From Mucilaginibacter sp. L294 (GTDB lineage Bacteria > Bacteroidota > Bacteroidia > Sphingobacteriales > Sphingobacteriaceae): a DNA stretch of 64,000 bases. This document shows positions 8,543 through 18,115 of the stretch, in pieces. The position numbers and the translations under genes were made by a program. The stretch lies in contig NZ_LGEK01000017.1 of NCBI RefSeq assembly GCF_001636615.1, forward strand, positions 124,001 through 188,000. The letters are read 5' to 3'. The stretch's first letter is position 1. Each line of letters begins with the position of its first letter. Below the pieces are notes generated by a model. That model was not told the origin of the DNA, did no database searches, and saw only the letters and a list, made by a program, of their open reading frames with translations.

Positions 8543-11500
8543 CGTATAATAGTTACGTTGCCCGATAACAGATCGCAGGGGGTGTTTAGGTTAATGATGT
8601 AATAATAAACGCCTGCCGGTAGTTGAGTGGCTCCCTGCTTACCCTCAAAAGGGGTTGCGTACTGTTTTGATTCGAACACCTTTTGGCCGCCCCTTGTAAA
8701 TACCTGCACCACACTACCCGGGAATTTCTCTAAACCGGTTATCTTCCAGTAATCGTTAACGCCATCCTGGTTAGGGGTAAACGCGTTGCCGAATTTTACA
8801 TCAATCAAAATTACTTCTACGTGTACCCTGGTACGTGCACTTATGCATGTGCCTATGTTGTATGCTACATAATAGTCCCTTGTTTCGGTAACGTTTACAT
8901 TGAACGAGCCTTTTGTATTGGTTTGTAAAGGCGTCGACGAATTGTTGGTGTCATATAACTTATAGGTACCCGCGGCAGGGTTTACCACAGCCAGGTTAAC
9001 AGTTTCCGGCGAGCAGATCCTTTTATCGGTTAGCACCGGCGCCGGCGGGTCATAATGATGATTGCCAACTGCAATATGTTCTATAACAAGCGGTACAGCG
9101 CATGGGGTAGCATCGGTAACCACAAGGCGATAGGTGCTTTCGCCAATGCCATTTAAGGTTGGTGCGTTGCCGCCAACATCCTGCCCGGTTGCTTCGTTTG
9201 TCCATTTATAAGTATAAGGCTGTACCCCACCGGTTACGGCAATACCATCAATATGCCCAAGGTTTTGATCGCACTCATCCTGGGTAGCTACGGGGTTATT
9301 GTTATCTGCAAATGCAAGCAGCGGTGTTTTCTTCACCTCGAAAGGGCCAAGGGTTGAAGGGCAGCCGTATATATCAGTTACCATTACGCTGTAAAAACCA
9401 GGTGCCAGGTCTGTTACCTGATTGCTGTTGCCATTGCTTTGCGGTGTGTTATTCGCATCGATCCATTGAAATGATTGTGGTATTACATTCCCATTAAATT
9501 GCAGGTTAATACTGCCATTACTCAAATCGCAGGTAGCAGCAATAATATTTTGGCTGTAATTAAATGTTTCGGGAGGGAGGGCGTTAATCTGGAAGTAAGC
9601 ATTTTGTTCGCAAACGTATTGTTGCCCATCAATCACTACCGTTCTTTTAGCATAAAGGCGGTAAGTGCCCGGGCTTAAATTACTGCGGTTAGGGTAATTG
9701 TTTAGTGTGGTAGGCATGGTGTTGCCGTTCGGGTCATACCATTGAACAATATCAAAATTACCGGTTATAATAACACCACTTATAGCGCCATTGTTATTCC
9801 CGCAGGTTGTAGGTGTTCTAAAGCCGCCCGATATAGTTATAGAGTTAACCTCCGGCACATAAAAGCTAACTCCAGGTACTGTATAAGGGCTGCACTGGCT
9901 TTGATCAGCTACTTCTAAAGTATACAGGCCGCTTACTACGCCTGTAAGGTCTTTATTAGTACCTACCACAACCCCTGCCTGGTTGCGCCATTTATAGGTA
10001 ATAGGGCCAATGCCTGTATAATAAGTTATGCCGCTTATCGAGCCATTTTTTTCACCGCAACGTGCAGGTACCGCTGTGTAAGACGGATCATAATCAGGCC
10101 CCGGTTTTGGGGTGATAGTAAATGGCGCGGTTGTTACCGAGCAGCCGGCTTCATCAGATATGGTTAGGGTGTAGGTACCACCCGGGAGTACCCCCTGTTT
10201 GCTTGTTAATTTAACTTCACCGGCAGCGTTTTTCCAGGCAAAGGTAATATTGCCGGTACCACCCTGGAAGTTAACATCTACCGGGAAAAACTTTTGGCGA
10301 CATTCCGGGGTAGGCGGGAGGATGTTTTGTATTTTAATCCGCTGGTCGTTTATAATAAAAAGCTTTGTGCTTTTTTGGCAGCCACCGGGATACTGAACGG
10401 TTAGCTGGTAGGTGCCGGGCTGTAGGTTAGCAATGTTTTTAGTGTCGGCTATAGGGGTTAATGAACCGTTTTGCTCTTTTTTGTCCCAGTGGAAAAGCAA
10501 ACCGGTAAATGCCGGTTTTATGGTAACACTGCCTTTGTAATCGCAGGTAAATTGTTTAACCTCAATATCATTATCTTGTATCTCTAATGATGAGAATGGC
10601 GATGTGTTGTTATTACCATCTGTAGCGGTTGCAATAACAGGGCTGCTAATCGTTCCGCTGTATGTCCATTCTCCATTAGCATTAGAGTTTACTGTGGTGA
10701 TATAGGTTTTGCCCTGGCAGTTGGTATAACCGCAGGCATCGGCATAAAATAATTCTATTTTTGAGTTCGGTGTGGCCAAACCGGCTACTTTGGTGCCGCT
10801 AAAATTAAGCACCTTTACAAAAGGAACTGTGTAATAATTTGTTGATACGCTTATACCATATTCTTTATTGCAAAATATGCTGTTGCGGCTTATTAAAGCA
10901 TGGGCATCATTTAAGGCATCAATACCATAGCTGTTAAAGGCTATGATGTTTTTGGCGGCAGCAGCAGTGCCACCAATATTACCCGAGGCATTTGTACCCA
11001 CCCTTATACCTGCGCCGTTGCCCAGGTCGGCGGTGCCGGTTTTATCGGTACCAATTTTATTGCCTTCTATTTCAAATGTGGCGTTATCAATATATATACC
11101 GTAGTAGCGTTGCCCCGATACGATGTTATCAGTGATCTTGGCAATAAGGCCGTTAGTGCCATCAATTAAAATACCATACATTTTGCCAAAAGTGGCAGCT
11201 ACAAACAGCGGGATGTTTTTAAAATCGGCAGTGCCGGCAAAATTGGTACCTATTTTATTATTTTGAATGAGGAGCACATTAGTAGGTGATGCAAAATTAT
11301 AAGTACGTGAAACAGCGATATTGGTAACATTTGCAGATATCACATTGCCCATATTGGCATTAAGCCCCCCTATTGTAGCATTTTGATTGACAGACAAGCT
11401 AATGCCATATATATTGCTGTTTGCGGTAAACCCATCATCCAGCAGGCCTATGATATTGCTTTGTATTTTAATTTCACTAACACCATTGTAGTAGTTGTTA

Positions 11501-12069
11501 TAGGAATTTGTAATGGCATAGCTATTGCCGCTAATTACGTTTCCTTTACCGGGCGCTCCTATGGTGATAAACGAGGCATCCCCGGTAATAAAAATACCCG
11601 AATTTGCGTAGATACTGGGATTGTCAACCCTGGTTATTTTGTCAAAATTGCGAATGTATAGTCCATATATTTCAATGTTTTTTGCGGCCACATAACCATT
11701 ATAAATATCACCATTGATATTTAAACCGTTAAAATTAGCGGGAGATGTTTCGGGCTCAATAACAACCTTAGCGTCGGATACGCCAAAAACAGCGCCTGCT
11801 TGCGTGGTGCCATCAATGATCAGGTTTGATGAAACATAAGGTAATTGTGTTTTTAACCTGATGATGCGATCTGATACCAGCGACCCAGGTAGAGCAAACC
11901 GGATAATATCCTGCGTGGCAATACCATTGGCTGCCGCATTGGTTAAGGCTTCGCGTAAAGTGCCCGGCCCGGCATCGGCATTACTGGTAACGGTGAACGT
12001 AGCACCGAAACACAAGTGAGCGCAGAATAATATTATCGTGATGAGTAGTAAAGGTTTCTTCAAAAGCAT
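8539..12069 (-). CDS. Giant surface protein, paralogue of the neighbour; T9SS type B sorting signal
   Basis: 1176 aa from the Met at 12069, chosen because it starts a clean signal peptide (MLLKKPLLLITIILFCAHLC); an in-frame ATG 51 bp upstream would bury the signal. Same architecture as the 5013-8498 product: [15 protein letters not shown], an Asn/Gly-rich beta-helix region with a KIGTDKTGTAD-type repeat, about six SprB-like repeats, and C-terminal NAFTPNQDGVNDYWKI...LSGNVTIIR. The two diverge strongly in the middle, so the duplication is not recent for most of the protein, though both C-terminal ends are close. First gene of the pair, divergent from gcvP. Confidence 0.88.
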   Translation of the reverse strand: MLLKKPLLLITIILFCAHLCFGATFTVTSNADAGPGTLREALTNAAANGIATQDIIRFALPGSLVSDRIIRLKTQLPYVSSNLIIDGTTQAGAVFGVSDAKVVIEPETSPANFNGLNINGDIYNGYVAAKNIEIYGLYIRNFDKITRVDNPSIYANSGIFITGDASFITIGAPGKGNVISGNSYAITNSYNNYYNGVSEIKIQSNIIGLLDDGFTANSNIYGISLSVNQNATIGGLNANMGNVISANVTNIAVSRTYNFASPTNVLLIQNNKIGTNFAGTADFKNIPLFVAATFGKMYGILIDGTNGLIAKITDNIVSGQRYYGIYIDNATFEIEGNKIGTDKTGTADLGNGAGIRVGTNASGNIGGTAAAAKNIIAFNSYGIDALNDAHALISRNSIFCNKEYGISVSTNYYTVPFVKVLNFSGTKVAGLATPNSKIELFYADACGYTNCQGKTYITTVNSNANGEWTYSGTISSPVIATATDGNNNTSPFSSLEIQDNDIEVKQFTCDYKGSVTIKPAFTGLLFHWDKKEQNGSLTPIADTKNIANLQPGTYQLTVQYPGGCQKSTKLFIINDQRIKIQNILPPTPECRQKFFPVDVNFQGGTGNITFAWKNAAGEVKLTSKQGVLPGGTYTLTISDEAGCSVTTAPFTITPKPGPDYDPSYTAVPARCGEKNGSISGITYYTGIGPITYKWRNQAGVVVGTNKDLTGVVSGLYTLEVADQSQCSPYTVPGVSFYVPEVNSITISGGFRTPTTCGNNNGAISGVIITGNFDIVQWYDPNGNTMPTTLNNYPNRSNLSPGTYRLYAKRTVVIDGQQYVCEQNAYFQINALPPETFNYSQNIIAATCDLSNGSINLQFNGNVIPQSFQWIDANNTPQSNGNSNQVTDLAPGFYSVMVTDIYGCPSTLGPFEVKKTPLLAFADNNNPVATQDECDQNLGHIDGIAVTGGVQPYTYKWTNEATGQDVGGNAPTLNGIGESTYRLVVTDATPCAVPLVIEHIAVGNHHYDPPAPVLTDKRICSPETVNLAVVNPAAGTYKLYDTNNSSTPLQTNTKGSFNVNVTETRDYYVAYNIGTCISARTRVHVEVILIDVKFGNAFTPNQDGVNDYWKITGLEKFPGSVVQVFTRGGQKVFESKQYATPFEGKQGATQLPAGVYYYIINLNTPCDLLSGNVTIIR

Positions 12070-12135
12070 AAAAAATGAGTATCGTAAAGATATATATTTT
12101 CTAAGTAAAACCAGTGTCACTATCGTATTACCTGA

Positions 12136-12165
12136 TTGTTATTCAACTGGTAAATTGTACCTTTG
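12136..12165 (+). promoter_or_regulatory. gcvP: gcvP promoter
   Basis: TTG (12136-12138), 19-bp spacer, TACCTTTG (12158-12165): a full match to the Bacteroidota consensus. Start of transcription is expected near 12172, ~23 nt before the ATG at 12195. This supports the shorter gene start. Confidence 0.75.
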
Positions 12166-12194
12166 CACTAAATTTTAAGGGACACCCATTTTCA

Positions 12195-15104
12195 ATGAAG
12201 CTGAACGTAGATTACCAGGAAAAATTCCAGCAAAGGCACATAGCGCCAAACCAGGCAGATACCGATAAAATGTTAAAAACTATCGGTGTAAATACGCTTG
12301 ATGAATTGATAGACGAGACCGTACCGGCCAAAATACGATTGAAAAAACCACTGAATTTGCCGGCTGCAAAAAGCGAGTTTGATTATCTGAACACGCTTAA
12401 ACAAACGGCTTCAAAAAACAAGGTGTTTAAATCATACATCGGCCAGGGTTATTATGATGTAATTGTACCGGGCGTTATACAGCGCAACATACTGGAAAAC
12501 CCCGGATGGTACACCCAATACACCCCTTACCAGGCCGAAATTGCACAGGGCCGTTTACAGGCACTGTTAAACTTCCAAACCATGGTTATTGATTTAACCG
12601 GGATGGAAATAGCCAATGCATCGTTACTGGATGAAGGTACCGCCGCGGCCGAAGCGATGTTTATGCAGTACAGCTTACGCAAAAACAACACCGCTAATGT
12701 TTTCTTCGTATCCGAAGAAGTGTTCCCGCAAACTATTGATATTTTAAAAACCCGCAGCGAGCCTTATGGCATAAAACTGCAAATTGGCGACCACCGTACC
12801 GTACAATTAACCGACGATATGTTCGGTGCCATTGTACAATACCCTGCAGGTGAAGGCCAGGTTTATAACTATGCCGATTTTGCCAACGCACTGCATGCAA
12901 AAAATATAAAATTAACCGTTGTTGCCGATATTATGAGCCTTATCCTGTTAACCCCTCCGGGCGAATGGGGTGCGGATATTGTGGTGGGCAGCACCCAGCG
13001 CTTTGGCGTACCAATGGGTTTTGGCGGCCCGCATGCTGCATTTTTTGCAACTAAAGAAGAATACAAACGCTCTATCCCCGGCCGTATCATTGGTGTAACT
13101 ATTGATAGCGCAGGTAACTATGCTTTGCGTATGGCATTGCAAACCCGCGAGCAGCACATCCGCAGGGATAAGGCAACCTCAAATATTTGTACCGCGCAGG
13201 CCTTACTGGCTATTATGGCCGGTATGTACGCCGTGTACCACGGCCCGCAAGGTTTAAAACTAATAGCCCAGCGCATCCACGGGTTAACCGTATTGCTGGC
13301 TAATTCTTTAAAAGAACTTGGTTACGAGCAATTGAACGATACTTACTTTGATACCCTGAAAGTTGAGCTTGGCGTTTTAGCGGGCCCGGTAAAATCAGAG
13401 GCGTTAAATAACGAACTTAACCTTAATTACAAAGGTACGGTAGCAACCATCTCTATTGATGAAACTACATCGCCGGAGGATATTAAAACCATCGTTCGTT
13501 TCTTCGCGAAGGTGAAAGGCAAAAACTTTGCTGATTCGAACTACGAAACACTTAAGAAAAGTGTAGAAGGTATTATCCCCGCCGAATTGCAGCGTACATC
13601 AGCCTACTTAACACACGGTTTGTTTAACTCGCACCATTCAGAACATGAAATGCTGCGTTACATCAAAGCGCTGGAGGCAAAAGATCTTTCGCTTTGCCAC
13701 TCCATGATCGCTTTAGGGTCATGCACCATGAAACTGAACGCTACCACCGAAATGGTACCGGTTACCTGGGCCGAGTTTAGCAAGATGCACCCATTTGCAC
13801 CAACCGACCAGGTTGGCGGCTACATGCAGCTGTTTGACGAACTGAACCGTTGGTTAAGCGAAATTACCGGCTTTGCAGCCATGAGCCTGCAGCCAAATGC
13901 AGGTGCACAGGGCGAATATGCGGGCTTAATGGTTATCCGCGCTTATCATAATGATAGGGGCGACCATCACCGTAACATTGCGCTGATCCCATCATCGGCA
14001 CACGGAACCAACCCTGCATCGGCAGCTATGGCTGGGATGAAAATTGTGGTGGTGAAATGCGATGATAACGGTAACATTGATGTTGCCGATATGAAAGCCA
14101 AGGCCGAGCAATATAAAAATGAGTTATCATGCTTAATGGTAACCTACCCATCAACCCATGGTGTGTTCGAGGAATCTATCATCGAGATCTGCGAAATTAT
14201 CCATGCGAATGGCGGCCAGGTTTATATGGATGGCGCTAACATGAACGCGCAGGTAGGCTTAACAAGTCCGGCCAATATTGGTGCCGATGTTTGTCACCTT
14301 AACTTACACAAAACCTTTTGTATACCACACGGTGGTGGTGGCCCGGGCATGGGCCCAATTGGTGTAGCTAAGCACTTGGTGCCTTACTTACCAGGTCACG
14401 CGGTGGTTGATATTGATAATGGCAAAGCTATCCACGCGGTATCTGCCGCGCCATGGGGCTCTGCATCAATCCTGATCATATCACACGCCTACATCGCTAT
14501 GATGGGTGGCGACGGTTTAACCAATGCTACCCGTTATGCTATACTGAATGCCAACTATATTAAAACACGCTTAAAAGATCATTACAACGTATTGTACACC
14601 GGCGCTAAAGGCCGTTGCGCGCACGAGATGATCCTGGATTGCCGTTCGTTTAAAACATTTGGCGTTGAGGTTACCGATATTGCCAAACGTTTAATGGATT
14701 ATGGTTTCCACGCGCCAACGGTATCGTTCCCGGTTGCGGGTACGGTGATGATTGAGCCAACCGAATCTGAACCAAAGCACGAGCTTGACCGTTTCTGCGA
14801 TGCCATGATCTCTATCCGCCATGAAATTGAGGATGTAGCGAATGGCGTGTCAGACAAAACGGATAACCCGTTAAAGAACGCGCCACACACCGCAGCTGTA
14901 ATTACCGGCAACGAGTGGGAGCACCCATACACCCGCCAAAAAGCGGCTTACCCGCTGCCTTATGTTGCGCAGTTTAAATTCTGGCCGTCTGTTGGCAGGG
15001 TTAATGATACCTATGGCGACCGGACGCTGATCTGTTCATGCCCGCCGCTAACCGATTACGAGTTTGAAGAAAGCGAAGTAACCACACCCGAATACGGAAC
15101 ATGA
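12195..15104 (+). CDS. gcvP: Glycine dehydrogenase (decarboxylating), P protein of the glycine cleavage system
   Basis: 969 aa, the single-chain form. It decarboxylates glycine with pyridoxal phosphate and passes the aminomethyl group to the lipoylated H protein. The PLP lysine is K706 in [16 protein letters not shown]; other signatures are FIGQGYYD-like [10 protein letters not shown] near the N-terminus, [16 protein letters not shown] and the SCTMKLNAT segment. I chose the ATG at 12195 rather than 12114 because a complete promoter lies between them and homologues begin near [11 protein letters not shown]. GcvH and GcvT are not in the window. A terminator follows at 15155. Confidence 0.97.
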   Translation: MKLNVDYQEKFQQRHIAPNQADTDKMLKTIGVNTLDELIDETVPAKIRLKKPLNLPAAKSEFDYLNTLKQTASKNKVFKSYIGQGYYDVIVPGVIQRNILENPGWYTQYTPYQAEIAQGRLQALLNFQTMVIDLTGMEIANASLLDEGTAAAEAMFMQYSLRKNNTANVFFVSEEVFPQTIDILKTRSEPYGIKLQIGDHRTVQLTDDMFGAIVQYPAGEGQVYNYADFANALHAKNIKLTVVADIMSLILLTPPGEWGADIVVGSTQRFGVPMGFGGPHAAFFATKEEYKRSIPGRIIGVTIDSAGNYALRMALQTREQHIRRDKATSNICTAQALLAIMAGMYAVYHGPQGLKLIAQRIHGLTVLLANSLKELGYEQLNDTYFDTLKVELGVLAGPVKSEALNNELNLNYKGTVATISIDETTSPEDIKTIVRFFAKVKGKNFADSNYETLKKSVEGIIPAELQRTSAYLTHGLFNSHHSEHEMLRYIKALEAKDLSLCHSMIALGSCTMKLNATTEMVPVTWAEFSKMHPFAPTDQVGGYMQLFDELNRWLSEITGFAAMSLQPNAGAQGEYAGLMVIRAYHNDRGDHHRNIALIPSSAHGTNPASAAMAGMKIVVVKCDDNGNIDVADMKAKAEQYKNELSCLMVTYPSTHGVFEESIIEICEIIHANGGQVYMDGANMNAQVGLTSPANIGADVCHLNLHKTFCIPHGGGGPGMGPIGVAKHLVPYLPGHAVVDIDNGKAIHAVSAAPWGSASILIISHAYIAMMGGDGLTNATRYAILNANYIKTRLKDHYNVLYTGAKGRCAHEMILDCRSFKTFGVEVTDIAKRLMDYGFHAPTVSFPVAGTVMIEPTESEPKHELDRFCDAMISIRHEIEDVANGVSDKTDNPLKNAPHTAAVITGNEWEHPYTRQKAAYPLPYVAQFKFWPSVGRVNDTYGDRTLICSCPPLTDYEFEESEVTTPEYGT

Positions 15105-15115
15105 TTGTAATGTGT

Positions 15116-15131
15116 CCCGGTAGCTATCGGG
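15116..15131. repeat. CCCGRTAGCTATCGGG palindrome, copy 1
   Basis: Sixteen-base palindrome with one mismatch, repeated perfectly at 20694-20709. Lies between the gcvP stop and its terminator. Confidence 0.6.
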
Positions 15132-15154
15132 ATGCAGATAAAATAACTAAATTG

Positions 15155-15181
15155 AGGCTCCTTATTTGAGGGGCCTTTTTT
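15155..15181 (+). terminator. gcvP terminator
   Basis: Seven-bp stem AGGCTCC / GGGGCCT (one G-U) with TTATTT-type loop and a T run. The first ATG of the next gene directly abuts the T run. Confidence 0.75.
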
Positions 15182-15610
15182 ATGGAAGCAGCTATGACAG
15201 GCAAAGACAGGAGGATTTTAATGGATGAGGCGATTAAGAATATTGTTATTCCCTTTTTAAGAGCGGAGGGGTTTAAAGGTTCATACCCCCATTTTACGCG
15301 GGTTAAACATGATCGAATTAATTTATTGACATTTCAATTTAGTTTGTATTCATCCAAATTTGTAGTGGAGATAGCAAACTGTCCGAGTACTGGCTCTATC
15401 GTAACGGGAAAGCAAATTGAGCCTTCAAAATGTCGGGTTCATTATGAAGGTAAGCGCCTAAGAATAGGTAGTATTAAAAATAAAACGGATTATTGGTTTG
15501 ATTTTAATAAGGAGATTCTATTTTCTAATATTTATAAGAAGAGGGCAAAAGAGATTATTGCGCTTTGGCCCGAGGCAGAAAAATGGTGGATGGAAGATTC
15601 TCGTGCGTAA
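15182..15610 (+). CDS. DUF4304-like protein
   Basis: 142 aa from the first ATG; starts at 15194 (MTGKD) or 15221 (MDEAI) are more plausible because 15182 touches the preceding terminator. The pattern FLRAEGFKGSYPHFTRV, then INLLTFQFS and KFVVEIANC, ending with LWPEAEKWW, fits DUF4304, a family of small cytoplasmic proteins of unknown role, often found singly. It has lower GC than gcvP. No partner gene is adjacent. Family call moderate, function unknown. Confidence 0.65.
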   Translation: MEAAMTGKDRRILMDEAIKNIVIPFLRAEGFKGSYPHFTRVKHDRINLLTFQFSLYSSKFVVEIANCPSTGSIVTGKQIEPSKCRVHYEGKRLRIGSIKNKTDYWFDFNKEILFSNIYKKRAKEIIALWPEAEKWWMEDSRA

Positions 15611-15681
15611 CGTATCCAGCAAGTGCCAGGATAGAAGCCTTTGCCATGTATTCAAAACATATACGATATCTGTCCTCACTA

Positions 15682-15704
15682 TTGTTGGTGAGGATACCAA
15701 CAGC
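15682..15704. repeat. TTGTTGGTG-type hairpin
   Basis: TTGTTGGTG then ATACCAACAG, related to the hairpins at 15834 and 16384. Confidence 0.4.
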
Positions 15705-15724
15705 AGTGGAAATATAAACGATTT

Positions 15725-15817
15725 GTCATGCTGAACGCAGTGAAGCATCTATTAGTGAACTGTGCACAACCGCTTGCATGGCGGCAATTAGATTCTTCGC
15801 GCTTGCTCAGAATGACA
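15725..15817. repeat. GTCAT-type palindrome, subtype A
   Basis: GTCATGCTGAACGCAGTGAAGCATCTATTAG on the left; TAGATTCTTCGCGCTTGCTCAGAATGAC on the right. Non-coding. Confidence 0.7.
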
Positions 15818-15821
15818 AGGT

Positions 15822-15869
15822 GCCCTTCCCGCCCATGTTGATAATGTCAACAACAAGCCGGGATGCATT
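15822..15869 (+). repeat. Direct repeat flanking PepSY gene, copy 1
   Basis: GCCCTTCCCGCCC, then a degenerate TGTTG/CAACA hairpin, then AACAAGCCGGGATGCAT. It recurs in the same orientation at 16372-16419. Its end overlaps the stop codon of the gene between the copies. Confidence 0.65.
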
Positions 15870-16311
15870 AATCGGCAACTTGCTTAATAAATTTACCTGC
15901 TGAGGTGTACCATAACGTAGCATCGGGTGCTCCGTCCAAACCAATTTTATAGGTTATAACGCCTGATGTATTTATCCACGTTACATCATCGATTGTTGCT
16001 TTAGGATATTTAGCGTTAATGTTTGCAGTTATTGCCTGCGGTAGAGAAGAGTTAGGAATATCCTTTTCAAAGGAAATAACTTTACCAGAAGGGGTATACG
16101 TTGCTTTGTGATCAACAGAACCCATATCAAAAGAGACTTTATAATTAGATCCGGATTTTTTCCAGTCAATATCGCTCGCCGAGGCATACTGTTTATTAAA
16201 GGCCGCTTTAACGGCAGACGGGACGTTTCTTGATTTTATATCCTGTGCATTGATTAATACAACAACTCCCAATAGAAAGCAAATTGTTAAAAATAATTTT
16301 TTGTAGTTCAT
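15868..16311 (-). CDS. Secreted PepSY-like protein (two repeats)
   Basis: 147 aa. Signal peptide about 1-22 (LFLTICFLLGVVVLINA). The mature part has two PepSY-like halves: VPSAVKAAFNKQYASASDIDWKK...YKVSF, then LPQAITANINAKYPKATIDDVTW...ITYKI, the usual pattern of the Bacteroidota 'PepSY-like' beta-lactamase-inhibitor-fold proteins. Probably periplasmic; role unknown. It lies alone between two direct repeats of ~48 bp, one of which contains part of its stop codon. Confidence 0.75.
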   Translation of the reverse strand: MNYKKLFLTICFLLGVVVLINAQDIKSRNVPSAVKAAFNKQYASASDIDWKKSGSNYKVSFDMGSVDHKATYTPSGKVISFEKDIPNSSLPQAITANINAKYPKATIDDVTWINTSGVITYKIGLDGAPDATLWYTSAGKFIKQVAD

Positions 16312-16371
16312 TCATTTATAACATCTTGCTTTAAATAAGGTTTGCCTGTGGGTTACATTACGGTAGTGAAG

Positions 16372-16419
16372 GCCCTTCCCGCCCTTGTTGGTGTTGTCAC
16401 CAACAAGCCGCCATGCATA
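16372..16419 (+). repeat. Direct repeat flanking PepSY gene, copy 2
   Basis: GCCCTTCCCGCCC, a perfect hairpin CTTGTTGGTG / CACCAACAAG with a TTGT loop (16384-16407), then CCGCCATGCATAA. The rest of the 321-bp gap to the response regulator holds nothing I can identify beyond a weak TTAGTTTG near 16606. Confidence 0.65.
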
Positions 16420-16632
16420 AACTATTTGTATCAATTATGCTACTATGTAACACAAACGGGCCAATTCCCGTAAACAAAATTACCTTAGCCGAATAAGAAC
16501 TATAATGTTGTTATTTGCGTAATTAAATGTAATTGTAGGTTTAACAGTTGCGTATAGATAACTTTACAAAAAAAATAGCGTTACAACTTGTAGGAATATA
16601 ACCTTTTAGTTTGCATTTCCGTATAAATAGAT

Positions 16633-17052
16633 ATGAGCCCTAATAACGACAAGACAGTAAGCGTTTTATTGGTTGACGACGACGAAATAAACAACTTTAT
16701 ATCTATAAAGCTGATCAAGAAGGCTTTGACCAATTCTGATATTATGGCATGCCTTAACGGCAAATTTGCGATAGACCAACTGGCTGATATACAGCGTAAA
16801 GATCCTGAAAAGCTGCCCGATTATATCCTGCTGGATATTAATATGCCTATTATGAACGGTTGGGAATTTTTAGATGAATATAAGCGCCTAAACCTCGATC
16901 CGCTTGGCAAAAGCAAGATCTATATTATCTCTTCATCGGTATTTAGTAATGATATTAACAAGGCGCGTTCATACCCGCTTGTTAAAGATTTTATCTCAAA
17001 ACCGCTTAACGTAGAAAAAATTAAAGAACTTTTTGGCGTATCATCAAACTAA
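16633..17052 (+). CDS. Single-domain response regulator
   Basis: 139 aa, a stand-alone receiver domain with no output domain. The acidic pocket is D15-D17 (VLLVDDDE), the phospho-acceptor is D68 (YILLDINMP), the switch Ser is in IYIISSSVFS, and the conserved Lys is in FISKPL. Such CheY-like proteins in this phylum usually take phosphate from hybrid or orphan histidine kinases; no kinase is encoded nearby. Convergent with the metallo-hydrolase gene with a 4-bp overlap of stop regions. Confidence 0.9.
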   Translation: MSPNNDKTVSVLLVDDDEINNFISIKLIKKALTNSDIMACLNGKFAIDQLADIQRKDPEKLPDYILLDINMPIMNGWEFLDEYKRLNLDPLGKSKIYIISSSVFSNDINKARSYPLVKDFISKPLNVEKIKELFGVSSN

Positions 17053-17837
17053 ACAGCGGTTACGGTAAACACTTCGTCCTGGTAGTTAACTGTGCCTATG
17101 GCTGTTGCCCTTGCGTGGTAAAATAAACATATATCTCCTTCTGCTGCCGCTTTTTTGCCGTATTGTATGCGCAGCTCGGCAGAGCGGTGCCCGTCATAAT
17201 CATACTTAGCTACAAATTTTCTGATCAATTGCTCGGGCTCGGGCAGTTCATCGCCCCCAAAAAACACTTTTTGCCCTTCCAGGTCTATCCAAAACACCTG
17301 GTGAAATTTACTGTGGCCAGATGATAGCTCATATTTAATGCCCGGCTTATATTCGCCGCTGCCTTCCACAAAATCAATTTTGGCGCTGGCCTGTAATGCC
17401 TCAAATATTTCTTTATGGTAGGATGTTGAAGCGCCCGAGAGGCCAAACGTAAATTCATCGCGCTGTATAACATGTGTTGCCTGCGGGAAACTGGGTTCCA
17501 GTTTGCCGTTACGCTCAACCACCAGGCCACCCGAGTGGTCATAGTGCAGGTGCGACATCAAAACCAGGGTAACATCTTCCGGCTCGAAACCGGCATTGCG
17601 GATGTGCTGGTGCAAAAGCAGCTCATCGCGGGTGTCTTTATAACCAAGGCCGGCATCAAGCACCATCAGGTCATCGGCCGTTTTTATCAGGAACGGATTA
17701 ACATGGATGAACAGCGAGCCGGGGCGGTCTCTTTTACTATCAGTTTCGGGATTAAAGGGGATGAATTTTTTAGTGGCATCAACCGAGTATGAGCCTTCGC
17801 CCAACGCAAAAATTTCCATAGCGTAATGTTTGTACAA
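17049..17837 (-). CDS. MBL-fold metallo-hydrolase
   Basis: 262 aa, or 256 aa if it starts at Met7 (17819). The metallo-beta-lactamase motif SHLHYDHSGG gives H96, H98, D100, H101. A later SGHSKFHQ and FFGGDELPE supply the further His and bridging Asp. It lacks a signal peptide, so it is cytoplasmic. The pattern resembles the lactonase / glyoxalase-II-like group, but the substrate cannot be named. Monocistronic, convergent with the response regulator. Confidence 0.82.
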   Translation of the reverse strand: MYKHYAMEIFALGEGSYSVDATKKFIPFNPETDSKRDRPGSLFIHVNPFLIKTADDLMVLDAGLGYKDTRDELLLHQHIRNAGFEPEDVTLVLMSHLHYDHSGGLVVERNGKLEPSFPQATHVIQRDEFTFGLSGASTSYHKEIFEALQASAKIDFVEGSGEYKPGIKYELSSGHSKFHQVFWIDLEGQKVFFGGDELPEPEQLIRKFVAKYDYDGHRSAELRIQYGKKAAAEGDICLFYHARATAIGTVNYQDEVFTVTAV

Positions 17838-17923
17838 ATATAAGGTGCAGGAATTTAAAGCAGGAACATTGCGTCAGAAATGACATTAGCTGTAACGTTT
17901 GATATTAGTTTTCGTCTATTATT

Positions 17924-18033
17924 TAATCACAGAGAGCACGAAGTTTACACAGAGGTAGCAGAGATTACCTCACCTTTAGTAAGTAAGAACTCTGTGAACT
18001 TTGTGATTTTTCTTTGTGCTCTCTGTGGTTAAT
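17924..18033. repeat. Palindrome with ~9-bp tandem arms (CACAGAGAG family)
   Basis: Left arm CACAGAGAG, CACGAAGTT, then CACAGAGGT; right arm on the opposite strand CACAGAGAG, CACAAAGAA, CACAAAGTT, CACAGAGTT. Same family as 45008-45157. It ends ~25 bp before the blaI promoter. Confidence 0.75.
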
Positions 18034-18056
18034 TTGAAAATATTTTAAATTAAATT

Positions 18057-18086
18057 TTGATATACGAAAACTATCGTACATATTTG
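18057..18086 (+). promoter_or_regulatory. blaI-like gene promoter
   Basis: TTG (18057-18059), 19-bp spacer, CATATTTG (18079-18086), one base off consensus. Transcription should start near 18093. Confidence 0.65.
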
Positions 18087-18103
18087 TACGAAGAAATTCG
18101 TAT
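18062..18103. promoter_or_regulatory. Nested palindromic operator, predicted BlaI-type
   Basis: Inner dyad CGTACA-TATT-TGTACG (18075-18090) and outer dyad ATACGAA (18062-18068) / TTCGTAT (18097-18103). Both are perfect and share one centre between 18082 and 18083, on top of the -7 box. BlaI/MecI repressors bind TACA/TGTA dyads at their own promoters, so autoregulation is the natural reading. Confidence 0.75.
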
Positions 18104-18115
18104 AACTTTTATAAC

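Noticed and set aside
12114-12194. Longer gcvP start
   Set aside because: A complete promoter lies within it, so it is upstream of transcription start.
15682-16419. PepSY gene as part of an insertion sequence
   Set aside because: No transposase and the flanking repeats are direct and imperfect.
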